64,000 nt of DNA from Pseudomonas chlororaphis (GCF_003731765.1 NZ_MOAL01000004.1:1736001-1800000); one strand, 5' to 3'. Counted from the stretch's first letter, positions 43,627 through 52,156 are shown. A program made the numbers and translations. The notes: a model not told the origin generated them from the sequence alone.

Positions 43627-44916
43627 TTAGAAGTAGTAAGGGAATTTCAGGCTGAAGGTGAAGTCCGGGGCATCCTCGGTGAGCCCGATGGACAGGTTGG
43701 GCACGATGGTCAGGTTGTCGCTGGCAGCGATGGTCATGCCGACGTTGAAATAGCCGGCGTTGGCGTCGCTGGACACCACCGATTGCCAGTCGCCACCGTC
43801 TGGCTTGAGCTTGCTGCGGCGCTGGATCAGGTCGGACACCGAGAACGACATACTCATCTTCTCGTTGAGGGCGAAGGCTACGCCGGCGCCGATCTGATAG
43901 CTGTCGCCCAGTTGCACCTTGCCGCCGACCTTCTGGTCAACCCGGGAGCTGATGTCGTCGAAGGATTCTTCGAGGTTGTGGGTGTAGGACAAGGTCCCGA
44001 AGAGCACCGCCGGGTCGAAGGTCTTGACCAGGGAAATGCCCGGCGTGATGGACCAGACGCCATTGCCGGTGGGCAAGCTTTCCGGCACGAAGAGGTTGGT
44101 GTTGGCGGACGACTGCACCAGCTTGATGCCGAACGGTTCTTTGCCTGTCGGTGCCTTGATGCGCAGGGTGACCACGGCATCCGGCAGGTACGGGGTTTCG
44201 TCGAGGAACTTGTAGGCCACCCCGAAGTTGACGTCGCCCAGGGTCGGATCGCGGGTCACGGTTTCTTCGGTGGTGGCGCCATTAGCTCCGCCGCTGGATT
44301 GATAGGTCGACTCGCGGTAGATCACCGGCGCGTTGATGTCGAACTGCCAACGGTTGTCGAGGTTGTAGCGACCGGTCAGGTCCAGAGTCCAGTTGTCCGC
44401 CTTGATGCGGTCCAGGTTGATGCTGCCGAGGAAGATCGAGTCCAGGGCCAGGAAGCCGTTGACCGTCAACTGGCGAGCGTCGTAGCGGGCGTAGGTAATC
44501 CCGGTTTCAAAGCTGAACTTGCCGCCGCCGAAGAAACCGCTGGCCTCGTCATAGAGGTTGCTGACGCTCTGCGCTGGTTCGGAGTCCTCTTTGAGCGACT
44601 GGCCGTAGCCGCCACCCCCAGCAGCGCCCCCGGAGGCCGCAGCGGCGCCGGTGCCGGCGACCGGCTGATAGCCTTTCATGTCCGCTGGCGACTTGGCCAG
44701 GCGCTTGGGCGGCGGCGCGGCGGGCTGATCTTCGACCTGACGAACCCGTTGTTCCAGTACCGCGAGGGCCTTCTGTTGTACTTCGTAGCGTTGCTTCAAC
44801 TCCAGAAGTTCCTGTTTCAGGGTCTCCACGTCCGGGTCAGTGGCGGCTTGCAGCGCTACTGCCGGAAAAAGAGTGCTCAAACACACGACTGCGCGTAGTG
44901 AAACAGATCGATACAT
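43627..44916 (-). CDS. fapF: FapF: outer-membrane amyloid secretion channel
   Basis: The 429-residue product has a signal peptide (cleavage after LQA), a predicted coiled coil at about 30-62 (LKQELLELKQRYEVQQKAL region), a Gly/Ala-rich linker and a C-terminal beta-barrel ending FSLKFPYYF. This is the arrangement of FapF, the trimeric gated pore that exports FapC, FapB and FapE. The ATG at 44916 directly precedes the signal peptide. It is the last gene of fapABCDEF. Confidence 0.93.
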   Translation of the reverse strand: MYRSVSLRAVVCLSTLFPAVALQAATDPDVETLKQELLELKQRYEVQQKALAVLEQRVRQVEDQPAAPPPKRLAKSPADMKGYQPVAGTGAAAASGGAAGGGGYGQSLKEDSEPAQSVSNLYDEASGFFGGGKFSFETGITYARYDARQLTVNGFLALDSIFLGSINLDRIKADNWTLDLTGRYNLDNRWQFDINAPVIYRESTYQSSGGANGATTEETVTRDPTLGDVNFGVAYKFLDETPYLPDAVVTLRIKAPTGKEPFGIKLVQSSANTNLFVPESLPTGNGVWSITPGISLVKTFDPAVLFGTLSYTHNLEESFDDISSRVDQKVGGKVQLGDSYQIGAGVAFALNEKMSMSFSVSDLIQRRSKLKPDGGDWQSVVSSDANAGYFNVGMTIAASDNLTIVPNLSIGLTEDAPDFTFSLKFPYYF

Positions 44917-44963
44917 GAAATAAACCGTCCCTTGTGAACCCAATGGTCGAGAGTCAGCGTAGT

Positions 44964-45704
44964 TCAATATCCCAGGTTGCGAAGGCCCTTGAGGCTGGTC
45001 AGATTGCAGTCCAAAGCGCCGGTGCTGGGGCCGTTATTGCCGAGCACTACATTGAGCTGGGTGATGTTGTTCACCATATTGCTGTTGCCCAGCAGGCTGG
45101 TGTTCTGCATCAGGTTGCCCTGGGCGACTTGCTGCAGGGTCTGGCCCTGGTTGTTGTTGGCCAGGATGGCCATCTGGATCCCGCCGTTGACCGCCGAGAC
45201 TGCAACGCTGCCCGCGGCACTGGTGCCGGTGACGGTGCCGCCGTTGAGCAGGACCTGACCCACTTGCGGCCCTTGCACTGGTGCGTGGTTGCTTTCCGTG
45301 ACGTTGATGGCGATGTCGTTGTAGGCGCTGTTGCCGTCACCGGCCGCACGCACCGTCTGGGTAATGCCCTGGGTGGTGCCCAGGCCTGCGCCACCCACCA
45401 CGTTGCCGGTGCCGGTCGTTGGTGTGTTGCCGTTACCGGTCTGGCTGAAGGTGGTGACGTAGAATTGCGGCTTGACCGTGGATTGCTGCACCTGCAGGGA
45501 GGTGCTGGCACCGATCACGTCGCCGCTGGCGTTGCGCCAGGTGCTGCTCATGACGATGCCGAAACTGATGATGCGTCCCGGCATGACGTAACGGCCGCGA
45601 AGTTGCGACAGTTCCTGATCCTGAACTTCGATGGGGTTGAAACCAGCATGGGCTGGAAGAGCTGCTGCCAGGCAGGCGGCTGCCAGCCAGTATGAGGTTT
45701 TCAT
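44964..45704 (-). CDS. fapE: FapE: extracellular fibril-associated protein
   Basis: The 246-residue product has a signal peptide (cleavage after PAHA), the early segment GFNPIEVQDQELSQLRGRYV and an Asn/Gln/Thr/Gly-rich body. FapE is a minor component of Fap fibrils that needs FapF for export. GGGAG precedes the ATG at 45704. It is 47 bp before fapF. Confidence 0.9.
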   Translation of the reverse strand: MKTSYWLAAACLAAALPAHAGFNPIEVQDQELSQLRGRYVMPGRIISFGIVMSSTWRNASGDVIGASTSLQVQQSTVKPQFYVTTFSQTGNGNTPTTGTGNVVGGAGLGTTQGITQTVRAAGDGNSAYNDIAINVTESNHAPVQGPQVGQVLLNGGTVTGTSAAGSVAVSAVNGGIQMAILANNNQGQTLQQVAQGNLMQNTSLLGNSNMVNNITQLNVVLGNNGPSTGALDCNLTSLKGLRNLGY

Positions 45705-45748
45705 CTGCTGCTCCCGGGGCATCCAGCCCCATTATCATTGTTTGGCTG

Positions 45749-46447
45749 CTAGAAAAAGTCGCTCTGGATAAATCCAAAGTCCAACAGTTCTGCGTCCTGG
45801 ACCGGGCTGAAGGAATCCAGCTTGTTGCGCGCGGTCAGGGGATCTGGCGGGGCGAGCAAGGCGTTGGTCTTGTCGTAGCCAGGGCCGATGATGGCAAACA
45901 CGATGCCGTTCCAGCCTTTGATAAATTCATCGTGGGTGTAGCGTTTGTGGCCCAGTACCGGGTCTGCGATGTAGACCCAGTCTTTCTTGGCGCGCTGCAT
46001 GACCACGAAGTGCTTGTAGCCGCGAATTTCCATCAGAACCACCACCGGAATGGTCACCGCGTCCAGTTTTTCCGCTGGAATTCGATAACCCCGGGCCCGC
46101 ATGCCGATACTTTCGATGTAGCGCTTCATGTCGAGCATGGAGAAACCCTGGGTGCGGACCAGATTGTGGTCGGCGTTAACCAGCATGCCCTTGATGACGT
46201 GGTCCTCATCGACATCCAGCCAATAGGCTTGGCGCAGCACCGTGGCCAGTGCGGCGGCGCCGCAGCTGAAATCGGTTTTCTGCTCGACGATGTCGCTGAA
46301 CTTGCGCTCGCGCACGCTTTGCACCTTTTTGTAGATCAGGTTGCCGCCTGGAAGGCCGGCGACCGCCATCTGAGCCGCTTGGGCCTGGCCGGTGAAGCCG
46401 GGCAGGCCAAAGAGGCACAACAGTAGGGTGTAGAGAGCGATACGCAT
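45749..46447 (-). CDS. fapD: FapD: periplasmic C39-type cysteine protease
   Basis: The 232-residue product has a signal peptide (about 1-25) and a C39 peptidase domain with Gln56, Cys62 (KTDFSCGAA), His146 (YKHFVV) and Asp162 (ADPVLG). It probably processes Fap components in the periplasm. A hairpin separates it from fapC. Confidence 0.92.
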   Translation of the reverse strand: MRIALYTLLLCLFGLPGFTGQAQAAQMAVAGLPGGNLIYKKVQSVRERKFSDIVEQKTDFSCGAAALATVLRQAYWLDVDEDHVIKGMLVNADHNLVRTQGFSMLDMKRYIESIGMRARGYRIPAEKLDAVTIPVVVLMEIRGYKHFVVMQRAKKDWVYIADPVLGHKRYTHDEFIKGWNGIVFAIIGPGYDKTNALLAPPDPLTARNKLDSFSPVQDAELLDFGFIQSDFF

Positions 46448-46473
46448 GATCGAGACGCCTGGTGAGCCTGTGG

Positions 46474-46496
46474 AAAAGCCCCGTTTCCGGGGCTTT
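46474..46496 (-). terminator. Hairpin between fapC and fapD
   Basis: AAAGCCCCG pairs with CGGGGCTTT around a 4-base loop. Read on the minus strand it ends in TTTT, 15 bp after the fapC stop and 27 bp before the fapD start. It is likely a partial terminator that keeps fapC more abundant than fapDEF. Confidence 0.7.
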
Positions 46497-46510
46497 CGTT
46501 TCGATCGCGA

Positions 46511-47605
46511 TTACATGCAGACTTTGCAGCCGGCAGCGATGGACAGCGAGTTGCTTTGTTGGTTGCCCACACCTGCCGAGACGTTGGCTCCGCCGTTGCC
46601 GGAGAAGTTGTTCATGGAGCTGCTCATGGTGGCGTTGTTCACCACTGGGTTTTTCCAGCCGTCTTTGGTCAGCACTTGCTGGGTCCAGTAGCCGGCCAGT
46701 TGGACGGTGCCTTGTTCGGTGAAGGTGAAGCTTTGGTCGTCGTTGCCGCCGCCATTGCCACCACCGTTGCCGCCGCCATGACCGCCACCGTTGTTGCCAC
46801 CGCCGTTACCGCCGAAGCTGTTGCCGTGGTTGTTGCCGCCGCCGCTGTGGCCGCCACCGCCATGACCTTCATCGCCTTCGATGGTGCCTTGGCCACTGCC
46901 GCTGTAGCTGCCGTAGGCTACGAAGCCGCCCGACAGGGTGTCTTTTTTGTAGGCCTGCACGCCTTTGTTTTGCACGTTCAGGTTGGTGGTGCTTTGGTTG
47001 GCCGACGCGGCAGCGGTGGCTACACGGCCCCCGGAGACAGCGATTGCCAGGTTGTTTTTCTGTTGGTTGAAGTTGCCGGCGGTGACGTTGATCCCCATGT
47101 TGCCGGAACCGTTGTTACCCGAGTTGTTGAGGGTGGCGTTGTTCTGGGTCGAGTAGTTTTTAACGGTGTTGTTGGCGTTCACTTGGGTGGCGCTGGACGC
47201 GGCCACGGCGCTGCCGAAGATGAAGCTTTCGTCGGCGGTGGCCAGGGCGGCGGCGTTGTCTTGTTGGTTGCCGTCACCGGCAGCCACGTTGGCGCCCATG
47301 TTGCCGTTGGAGCCGTTCAGCGAGTTGTCAGCCTTGGCATTGTTGTTGGTGCCTTGGTTTTTCACGTAGTTGCCGGTGTTGGTCTGGACGTCGATCACTG
47401 CAGCACCGGCCCCAGCGGTGATTTGCAGCAGAGTACCGAGGTCTGGGCCTTGCTGGTGGCCGCCATTGCCGCCGCCATGGCCGTTACCGTTGCCGTGACC
47501 ATTGCCATTGCCATGGTCGTTATCGTTGCCATTAGCCTGTGCAGCCATTGCCATTACGGCGGCCAGGGCGAAAACCAGTGGTTTGAGAGCCATTGTAGGT
47601 TTCAT
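46511..47605 (-). CDS. fapC: FapC: major functional amyloid subunit, with expanded linkers
   Basis: The 364-residue product has a signal peptide (to residue 24). Three imperfect amyloid repeats lie at about 84-122, 152-190 and 322-360, each with NN/GN(M/G)G-NV-AG--NQQ-N. It ends with a CxxC (GCKVCM). Linker 1 spans about 123-151 and linker 2 about 191-321. A His/Gly/Asn-rich block follows the signal peptide (26-50) and another fills part of linker 2 (244-289). The well-known P. fluorescens FapC is about 250 residues, so this copy is much longer. GGAGAAA precedes the ATG. Confidence 0.94.
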   Translation of the reverse strand: MKPTMALKPLVFALAAVMAMAAQANGNDNDHGNGNGHGNGNGHGGGNGGHQQGPDLGTLLQITAGAGAAVIDVQTNTGNYVKNQGTNNNAKADNSLNGSNGNMGANVAAGDGNQQDNAAALATADESFIFGSAVAASSATQVNANNTVKNYSTQNNATLNNSGNNGSGNMGINVTAGNFNQQKNNLAIAVSGGRVATAAASANQSTTNLNVQNKGVQAYKKDTLSGGFVAYGSYSGSGQGTIEGDEGHGGGGHSGGGNNHGNSFGGNGGGNNGGGHGGGNGGGNGGGNDDQSFTFTEQGTVQLAGYWTQQVLTKDGWKNPVVNNATMSSSMNNFSGNGGANVSAGVGNQQSNSLSIAAGCKVCM

Positions 47606-47671
47606 GGTGTTTCTCCGGTGCTTATTAGTTGGTTAAGTGTTGGTACTTTCTAATCGCACTACGTGTTCGGG

Positions 47672-48250
47672 TCAGTCTGCGACCCGGATGCTCAGGGTGT
47701 TAGCCATGCGGTTCCCCACCCCAGCACTCTGGTTCACCTGAATCACTCCCCGGCTGCCGGTGAAGGCCTGGTCGCTGGTAACGACCTGGCGGCTGCCTTG
47801 CTGAGCGTCAGTTGCTCCTGAGCTTGGTACCAGCGTCACGTTCTGTTGGGACAGGACGCTGTCGTCGATGCTTTGCGGTTTGGCACTGATGCTGATCCGC
47901 ATGGCATTGACCATTTGATTGTTGGCCCCGGAGGACTGGTTGACGCCCAGGACTCCATTGCCGTTGCTGAACGAGTTGCCGCCGATGGTGCTGCTGGCGT
48001 TGACCGAGCGGTCGGCGGGTGTGTCGAGTTTCTGGGTCACGCGGGTCACGGCCTTGGCTTCAGTGCCGATGGCAATGGCGCGAACGTTGGTTTGCTGTTG
48101 TTGGTCGCCGGCTGCCTGGTTGAGGTTCAAGCCACCGGTGTAGCCGGCGCCGGAGTTGACGATGGTCGAGGTGTCGGTCACGGGGCCGGCGCTGTCGGCC
48201 ATGGCCGAGGAGCAAGCGAGCAGGGCGAGCAGCAACAGGGAAGGTTTCAT
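47672..48250 (-). CDS. fapB: FapB: amyloid nucleator
   Basis: The 192-residue product has a signal peptide (cleavage after AMA) and three repeats with the NQ-AG pattern (LNLNQAAGDQQQQTN, LGVNQSSGANNQMVN, IQVNQSAGVGNRMAN). FapB is thought to nucleate FapC polymerisation. The ATG at 48250 lies one base after the fapA stop. A GGGGG stretch inside the end of fapA may serve as ribosome site. Confidence 0.92.
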   Translation of the reverse strand: MKPSLLLLALLACSSAMADSAGPVTDTSTIVNSGAGYTGGLNLNQAAGDQQQQTNVRAIAIGTEAKAVTRVTQKLDTPADRSVNASSTIGGNSFSNGNGVLGVNQSSGANNQMVNAMRISISAKPQSIDDSVLSQQNVTLVPSSGATDAQQGSRQVVTSDQAFTGSRGVIQVNQSAGVGNRMANTLSIRVAD

Positions 48251-48251
48251 C

Positions 48252-48695
48252 TCACTGGCCCCCAATGTTATTCAGTGGCGCCAGGCCGGTGCTCAGCGAG
48301 CGATTGATCGAGCCGGAGATCGAGCCGCCCGAGCCACCGCCGTGACCGCTGGCCATGCCGGGCAAGCCATTGGGATTGGTCACCACATTCAGGCCTGCAC
48401 TGGAACCGCCTGGAATCACTTGGTTGCGGATCAGCGCGCCGCTGCTCACCCCGGCAATGTCGCCGTCGCTCAGTTCATTGCCGGTGCTACCGGTGATCCG
48501 GCTGGAGGGGTTGGCGTTGACAGTGATCGGATTGGGGTCGGGTTGCAGCGCTGAGCGGCCGTAGGGGTGAGCTTGCACGGTACGGTTGAGGACAATCACA
48601 CCGTTGCCTTCGGCCTGGGCCGTCAGGCTGTACATCGCGCTGACGGCACAGCCGATCAGCAGGAGGCGGGTCAAACCTTGATTGATGTTCCCCAC
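48252..48695 (-). CDS. fapA: FapA: chaperone-like modulator of Fap fibre composition
   Basis: The 147-residue product starts at a GTG with AAGGAA upstream, has a signal peptide (to about residue 28, TAQA) and a Gly/Ser/Asn-rich tail. FapA influences which subunit dominates the fibre. It is the first gene of the operon, 54 bp after the candidate sigma-54 promoter. Confidence 0.9.
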   Translation of the reverse strand: MGNINQGLTRLLLIGCAVSAMYSLTAQAEGNGVIVLNRTVQAHPYGRSALQPDPNPITVNANPSSRITGSTGNELSDGDIAGVSSGALIRNQVIPGGSSAGLNVVTNPNGLPGMASGHGGGSGGSISGSINRSLSTGLAPLNNIGGQ

Positions 48696-48748
48696 GGCGT
48701 TGTTCCTTATTCTGTTCGTTGGCCCTAGCCAGCGATGAACAGGAGAGA

Positions 48749-48763
48749 GCAGAAGCCGTGCCG
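48749..48763 (-). promoter_or_regulatory. Candidate sigma-54 promoter of the fap operon
   Basis: On the minus strand the sequence is CGGCAC-GGCTT-CTGC followed by T. It retains GGCACG at -24 and GC at -12 with correct spacing against TGGCAC-N5-TTGC. It would give a leader of about 42 bases to fapA. Confidence 0.55.
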
Positions 48764-49001
48764 CTTTTTGTTTTCATTTTGAATTCAACACGTTGCAGAA
48801 ATAGATCGGAGGGCAGGGGGGCGAACTGTTTCAAATCTGAGACGCGGTTCGCGGGTGGCAACCGGGGGAAGGCGAGCGAATGCTTTAAGTCATGGGCTTG
48901 CGGCAAGCTGTATCAGCCGCGTAACAGATTGCCGACCAGGGCCGATCACCCCGGTAGCTAGAGCGTTTTGAGCGTCAATTAGTGTTTCAGAAATGGACAG
49001 T
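48764..49001. other. Gene-free region upstream of fapA
   Basis: No coding frame is convincing. If the sigma-54 promoter is real, activator sites should lie here; I found no clear long palindrome. A stem TTTGCCCCG/CGGGGCAAA at 49002-49033 marks the 3' side of the NadR-like gene. Confidence 0.35.
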
Positions 49002-49040
49002 TTTGCCCCGGAACCGGGTTAAAGCGGGGCAAATGGCCCA

Positions 49041-49565
49041 TCAGCGATCAAGCAGCGCTGTCACCTGGGCGAAGGCCAGTTGCCGACGTTGCGACCAATC
49101 GCCGGTGACCACCTGAAACGGCTGGTGGTGAGCTTCCAGCCACTGCCGGGTGGCGCTGAAGAATGCCTGGCGTTCGCTCAGGTCCGGCTGGCAACGCTGG
49201 CCATCGTCGCACCAGCCCACGCCTTCGGGCGCCAACAGCAGGTGCAGGTCGTAATGACGGGCCAGCAACGCCTGTTCGATCCAGGCCGGGCAGGCGCCAA
49301 ACAGGGTCTGGCTCCAGAGGATATTGCTCAGCAAGTGAGTGTCGAGGATCAGCAGTGGCGGCTGCTGCGCCCGGGCAGCGTCTTCCCAGGCCAGTTGCCC
49401 CTGGGCGATCTCGGGGATGTCCGCCAGGGTGGTGTCGCGGGGGTTCTGCTCGATGAAGTGACGCACGTATTCGCCGACCTGCACGCCACCAAAGTGCGCT
49501 TGCAACTCGCCGGCCAGCCAGCTTTTACCGCTGGACTCGGGGCCGGTCAGGACCAGGACCTTCAT
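49041..49565 (-). CDS. NadR-like AAA ATPase / ribosylnicotinamide kinase
   Basis: The 174-residue product starts MKVLVLTGPESSGKSWLAG with a P-loop, followed by GEYVRHFIEQ and a LILDTHLLSN strand, matching the kinase domain of NadR without its transcription-factor and adenylyltransferase parts. It should phosphorylate nicotinamide riboside to NMN. It overlaps pnuC by 4 bp (ATGA), so transport and trapping are coupled. Confidence 0.82.
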   Translation of the reverse strand: MKVLVLTGPESSGKSWLAGELQAHFGGVQVGEYVRHFIEQNPRDTTLADIPEIAQGQLAWEDAARAQQPPLLILDTHLLSNILWSQTLFGACPAWIEQALLARHYDLHLLLAPEGVGWCDDGQRCQPDLSERQAFFSATRQWLEAHHQPFQVVTGDWSQRRQLAFAQVTALLDR

Positions 49566-50125
49566 GCCCGCAACGCCGGGTCGGCGCGCCATTGGCGCCA
49601 GCCCTGGATCGCCAACAGGGTGAACAGGGCATACAGCGCGGCGGTCAGGTGCAGGTCTTTATAGATAAACAGGCCGACGTAGATCACATCCACGGCGATC
49701 CACAGCGGCCAGCATTGCACGCGTTTTTGCGCCATCCACCATTGGGCCACCAGGCTGAAGCCCGTGAGTGCCGCGTCCAGCCAGGGTTGCGCGGCGTCGG
49801 TCCAATGGGCCATGGCGGCGCCGAGCAACAGGCTGCCAAGGGCCCCCAGGCTGAGGCCCTTGAGGATTGCCGGCAGCGGCAAGTGGCTGACTGTGCGGCC
49901 CTGATGCTGGGCGCCGCCCCGGGTCCATTGCCACCAGCCATAGACTTGCAGGCCGGCGTAGATCACCTGGAGCAGCATGTCTGAATAGAGTTTGACCTCC
50001 AGGAAGACCCAGATGTAGAGCACCACCATCACCAGGCCGATGGGCCAGCACCAGGGGTTCTGCTTGACGGTCAGCCACACGGCGATCACGCCGAGGGCGG
50101 CGGCGAACAGTTCAAGCCCGGACAT
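49562..50125 (-). CDS. pnuC: PnuC-family nicotinamide riboside transporter
   Basis: The 187-residue membrane protein has about seven helices and the PnuC features NPWCWPIGLVMVVLYIWVF, YGWWQWTRGG and QCWPLWIAVDVIYVGLFIYKDL. It facilitates NR uptake, with the kinase encoded next to it providing the sink. AAGGAT precedes the ATG at 50125. I see no riboswitch in the short leader. A thiamine-type substrate is a less likely alternative. Confidence 0.85.
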   Translation of the reverse strand: MSGLELFAAALGVIAVWLTVKQNPWCWPIGLVMVVLYIWVFLEVKLYSDMLLQVIYAGLQVYGWWQWTRGGAQHQGRTVSHLPLPAILKGLSLGALGSLLLGAAMAHWTDAAQPWLDAALTGFSLVAQWWMAQKRVQCWPLWIAVDVIYVGLFIYKDLHLTAALYALFTLLAIQGWRQWRADPALRA

Positions 50126-50237
50126 GGAGAATCCTTGGGGAAGCACAAAAGGGCGCCGATTGTACCCACAGTGGCGCGCCGCGCGTTAGTCCGCGGCGAG
50201 CCGTGGCCGGGGCTTGGAACCCCGGCTCGGCACGGGT

Positions 50238-51872
50238 TTAGACGCGGAACTGACGCAGCAGGCTGTTGAGTTGCTCGCTCAGTTGTTTCAGGTGGCGGCT
50301 GGCGACGCTGGACTGCTCGGCCGCCAGGGCCGTGCTGTGGGAAAGGCCGGCGGCCTGGGTGACGTTCTGGTTGATGTCTTCCACCACGTGAGCCTGTTGC
50401 AGGGTGGCGCTGGCGATGGAGGCGTTGAGGCCATTGAGGTTGCGCAGGGCCTGGCCGATGGCATTCAGGCTTTCTCCGGCCAGGCCGGCCTGTTCGATGG
50501 TCAGTTGGGAAGCGCGGCTGCTGTCGCCGATGACTTTTACGGCGGCTTCGGAGTGGGTTTGCAGGCGTTCGATCATCGACTGGATTTCCGCAGTCGATTG
50601 CTGGGTGCGCTGGGCCAGCAGCCGCACTTCATCGGCGACCACGGCAAAGCCTCGGCCTTGCTCGCCGGCTCGGGCGGCTTCAATCGCGGCGTTGAGGGCC
50701 AGCAGGTTGGTCTGTTCGGCAATCGAACGGATCACTTCCAGCACGCTGCCGATCTGGGTGCTTTCGGCGGCCAGGGTGCGGATCACTTCCACGGCCTGGT
50801 CGATGGTCCCGGAGAGCCGGTCGATCTGTTGCAGGCTGCCGTCGATGTTGACCTGGCCCTGTTCGGCTTGGCTCTGTGCGTCGCGCATTTCACTGGCGGC
50901 GTGTTCGGCGTTTTTCGCCACGTCCTGCACGCCGTAGGTGACTTCATTGATGGCGGTGGCCACCAGTTCCATCTGTTGCGATTGCTGCTGGCTACGCTCC
51001 TGGGCCTGGCTGGCATTGTTGCCCAGGTCCGCCGAGGACTGTTCGAGGGCCGTGGCGCTGGCCTGCAACTGGCCGACCACGCCGCGCAGTTTGGCGCTGA
51101 AGGCATTGAAATGCCGGGCCAGCTCGGTGACTTCGTCCTGGCCGTGGGTATCCAGGGCGCGGGTCAGGTCACTTTCACCGCTGGCGATATTGGCCATGGC
51201 GTGCACGGTCTCGCGCAGCGGGCCGACGATGCTGCGGGCAATCAACACCACCAGCAGGGCCATGACCACGGCAATCACCAGGCCGAAAGACGAGGCCTTG
51301 ATCACCTGGCCGCGGAATTCGGCCTGCAGGTCGTCGATGTAAACCCCTGACCCGATGATCCAGCCCCAGGGCTGGAACAGTTGCACGTAGGAGGTCTTCT
51401 GCACCGGTGCTTCGGCGCCCGGCTTGGGCCAGCGGTAGTCGACCATGCCGGCACCCTTGCTTTTGGCCAGGGCAACGAATTCGTTGAAGATCTGGAAGCC
51501 GTCGGGGTCCTTGATCGCAGAGAGGTTCTGCCCGTCCAGCTTGGGGTTGGTCGGGTGCATGATCATCACGGGCGTCAGGTCATTGATCCAGAAATAGTCG
51601 TCCTTGTCGTAACGCAGGCCGCGGATAACGCTCATGGCCTGGGTTTGCGCGGCTTCGCGGCTCAGGGTGCCGGCGGTTTCCAGGCCGTGGTAGTACTTCA
51701 GCACCCCGGCGGCGGCCTGTACCACGTGCTGGGTTTTCTGCGCCTTGGCGTGATAGAGGTCTTCATGAATCTGCTTGAGCATCAACACGCCCAAGGTCAG
51801 GAGCATCAGCACAGCCACTATCAGGATGAGCCACAGACGACGGCTGATCGACACATTGCGCAAGCTGTTCAT
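50238..51872 (-). CDS. Methyl-accepting chemotaxis protein with single Cache domain
   Basis: The 544-residue product has a first membrane helix (about 12-33), a periplasmic sCache_2 domain (GLRYDKDDYFWINDLTPVMIMHP, PWGWIIGSGVYIDD), a second helix (about 190-212), a HAMP region and a cytoplasmic signalling domain with the conserved hairpin tip EQTNLLALNAAIEAARAGE. There is no C-terminal CheR-docking pentapeptide. Related receptors sense small organic acids, but the ligand is not readable here. It is monocistronic and divergent from uppP. Confidence 0.88.
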   Translation of the reverse strand: MNSLRNVSISRRLWLILIVAVLMLLTLGVLMLKQIHEDLYHAKAQKTQHVVQAAAGVLKYYHGLETAGTLSREAAQTQAMSVIRGLRYDKDDYFWINDLTPVMIMHPTNPKLDGQNLSAIKDPDGFQIFNEFVALAKSKGAGMVDYRWPKPGAEAPVQKTSYVQLFQPWGWIIGSGVYIDDLQAEFRGQVIKASSFGLVIAVVMALLVVLIARSIVGPLRETVHAMANIASGESDLTRALDTHGQDEVTELARHFNAFSAKLRGVVGQLQASATALEQSSADLGNNASQAQERSQQQSQQMELVATAINEVTYGVQDVAKNAEHAASEMRDAQSQAEQGQVNIDGSLQQIDRLSGTIDQAVEVIRTLAAESTQIGSVLEVIRSIAEQTNLLALNAAIEAARAGEQGRGFAVVADEVRLLAQRTQQSTAEIQSMIERLQTHSEAAVKVIGDSSRASQLTIEQAGLAGESLNAIGQALRNLNGLNASIASATLQQAHVVEDINQNVTQAAGLSHSTALAAEQSSVASRHLKQLSEQLNSLLRQFRV

Positions 51873-52029
51873 AACCCGTCACTCCGATTCTTGTTCTTTT
51901 TAAGCGCCGTTGCCGGCGTGCAGCCTGCTGATCCCTGGCGGCCCAATGGCCTGTCACCAATAACGCAGGGCGTTATCCGGGACTGTCTGATAGGATTTCG
52001 GCCCGGTCAGGGAAAACCTGAGTCGAAGT

Positions 52030-52039
52030 TGAAATTTCA
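52030..52039. repeat. Palindrome TGAAATTTCA, copy 1, upstream of uppP
   Basis: A perfect 10-bp palindrome in the 284-bp region between the chemoreceptor gene and uppP, repeated exactly 47 bp downstream. Confidence 0.55.
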
Positions 52040-52076
52040 CAGAATTTTCATCGGTTTGTGTTGATCTTATGGGCGC

Positions 52077-52086
52077 TGAAATTTCA
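52077..52086. repeat. Palindrome TGAAATTTCA, copy 2, upstream of uppP
   Basis: Identical to copy 1 and here extended to CTGAAATTTCAG (12 bp), 71 bp before the uppP start. The pair looks like an operator pair for an unknown regulator. Confidence 0.55.
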
Positions 52087-52156
52087 GTTGTGCTCGTTGC
52101 AGCGAATAAAAAATAGTCAATAAGGCATGCCCGGCGCATGGCTTTATGGGGGATTG

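Noticed and set aside
46511..47605. Repeats in fapC considered as a CRISPR-like or tandem DNA array
   Set aside because: The repeats are imperfect, in frame, widely spaced and encode the known amyloid motif, so they are protein repeats.
46556..47653. 365-codon plus-strand frame over fapC
   Set aside because: Repetitive Val/Ala/Gly translation produced by the Gly/Asn repeats of fapC on the other strand.
49562..50237. Riboswitch upstream of pnuC
   Set aside because: The leader between the chemoreceptor gene and pnuC is about 110 bp and shows no NAD, preQ1 or TPP-like conserved core.
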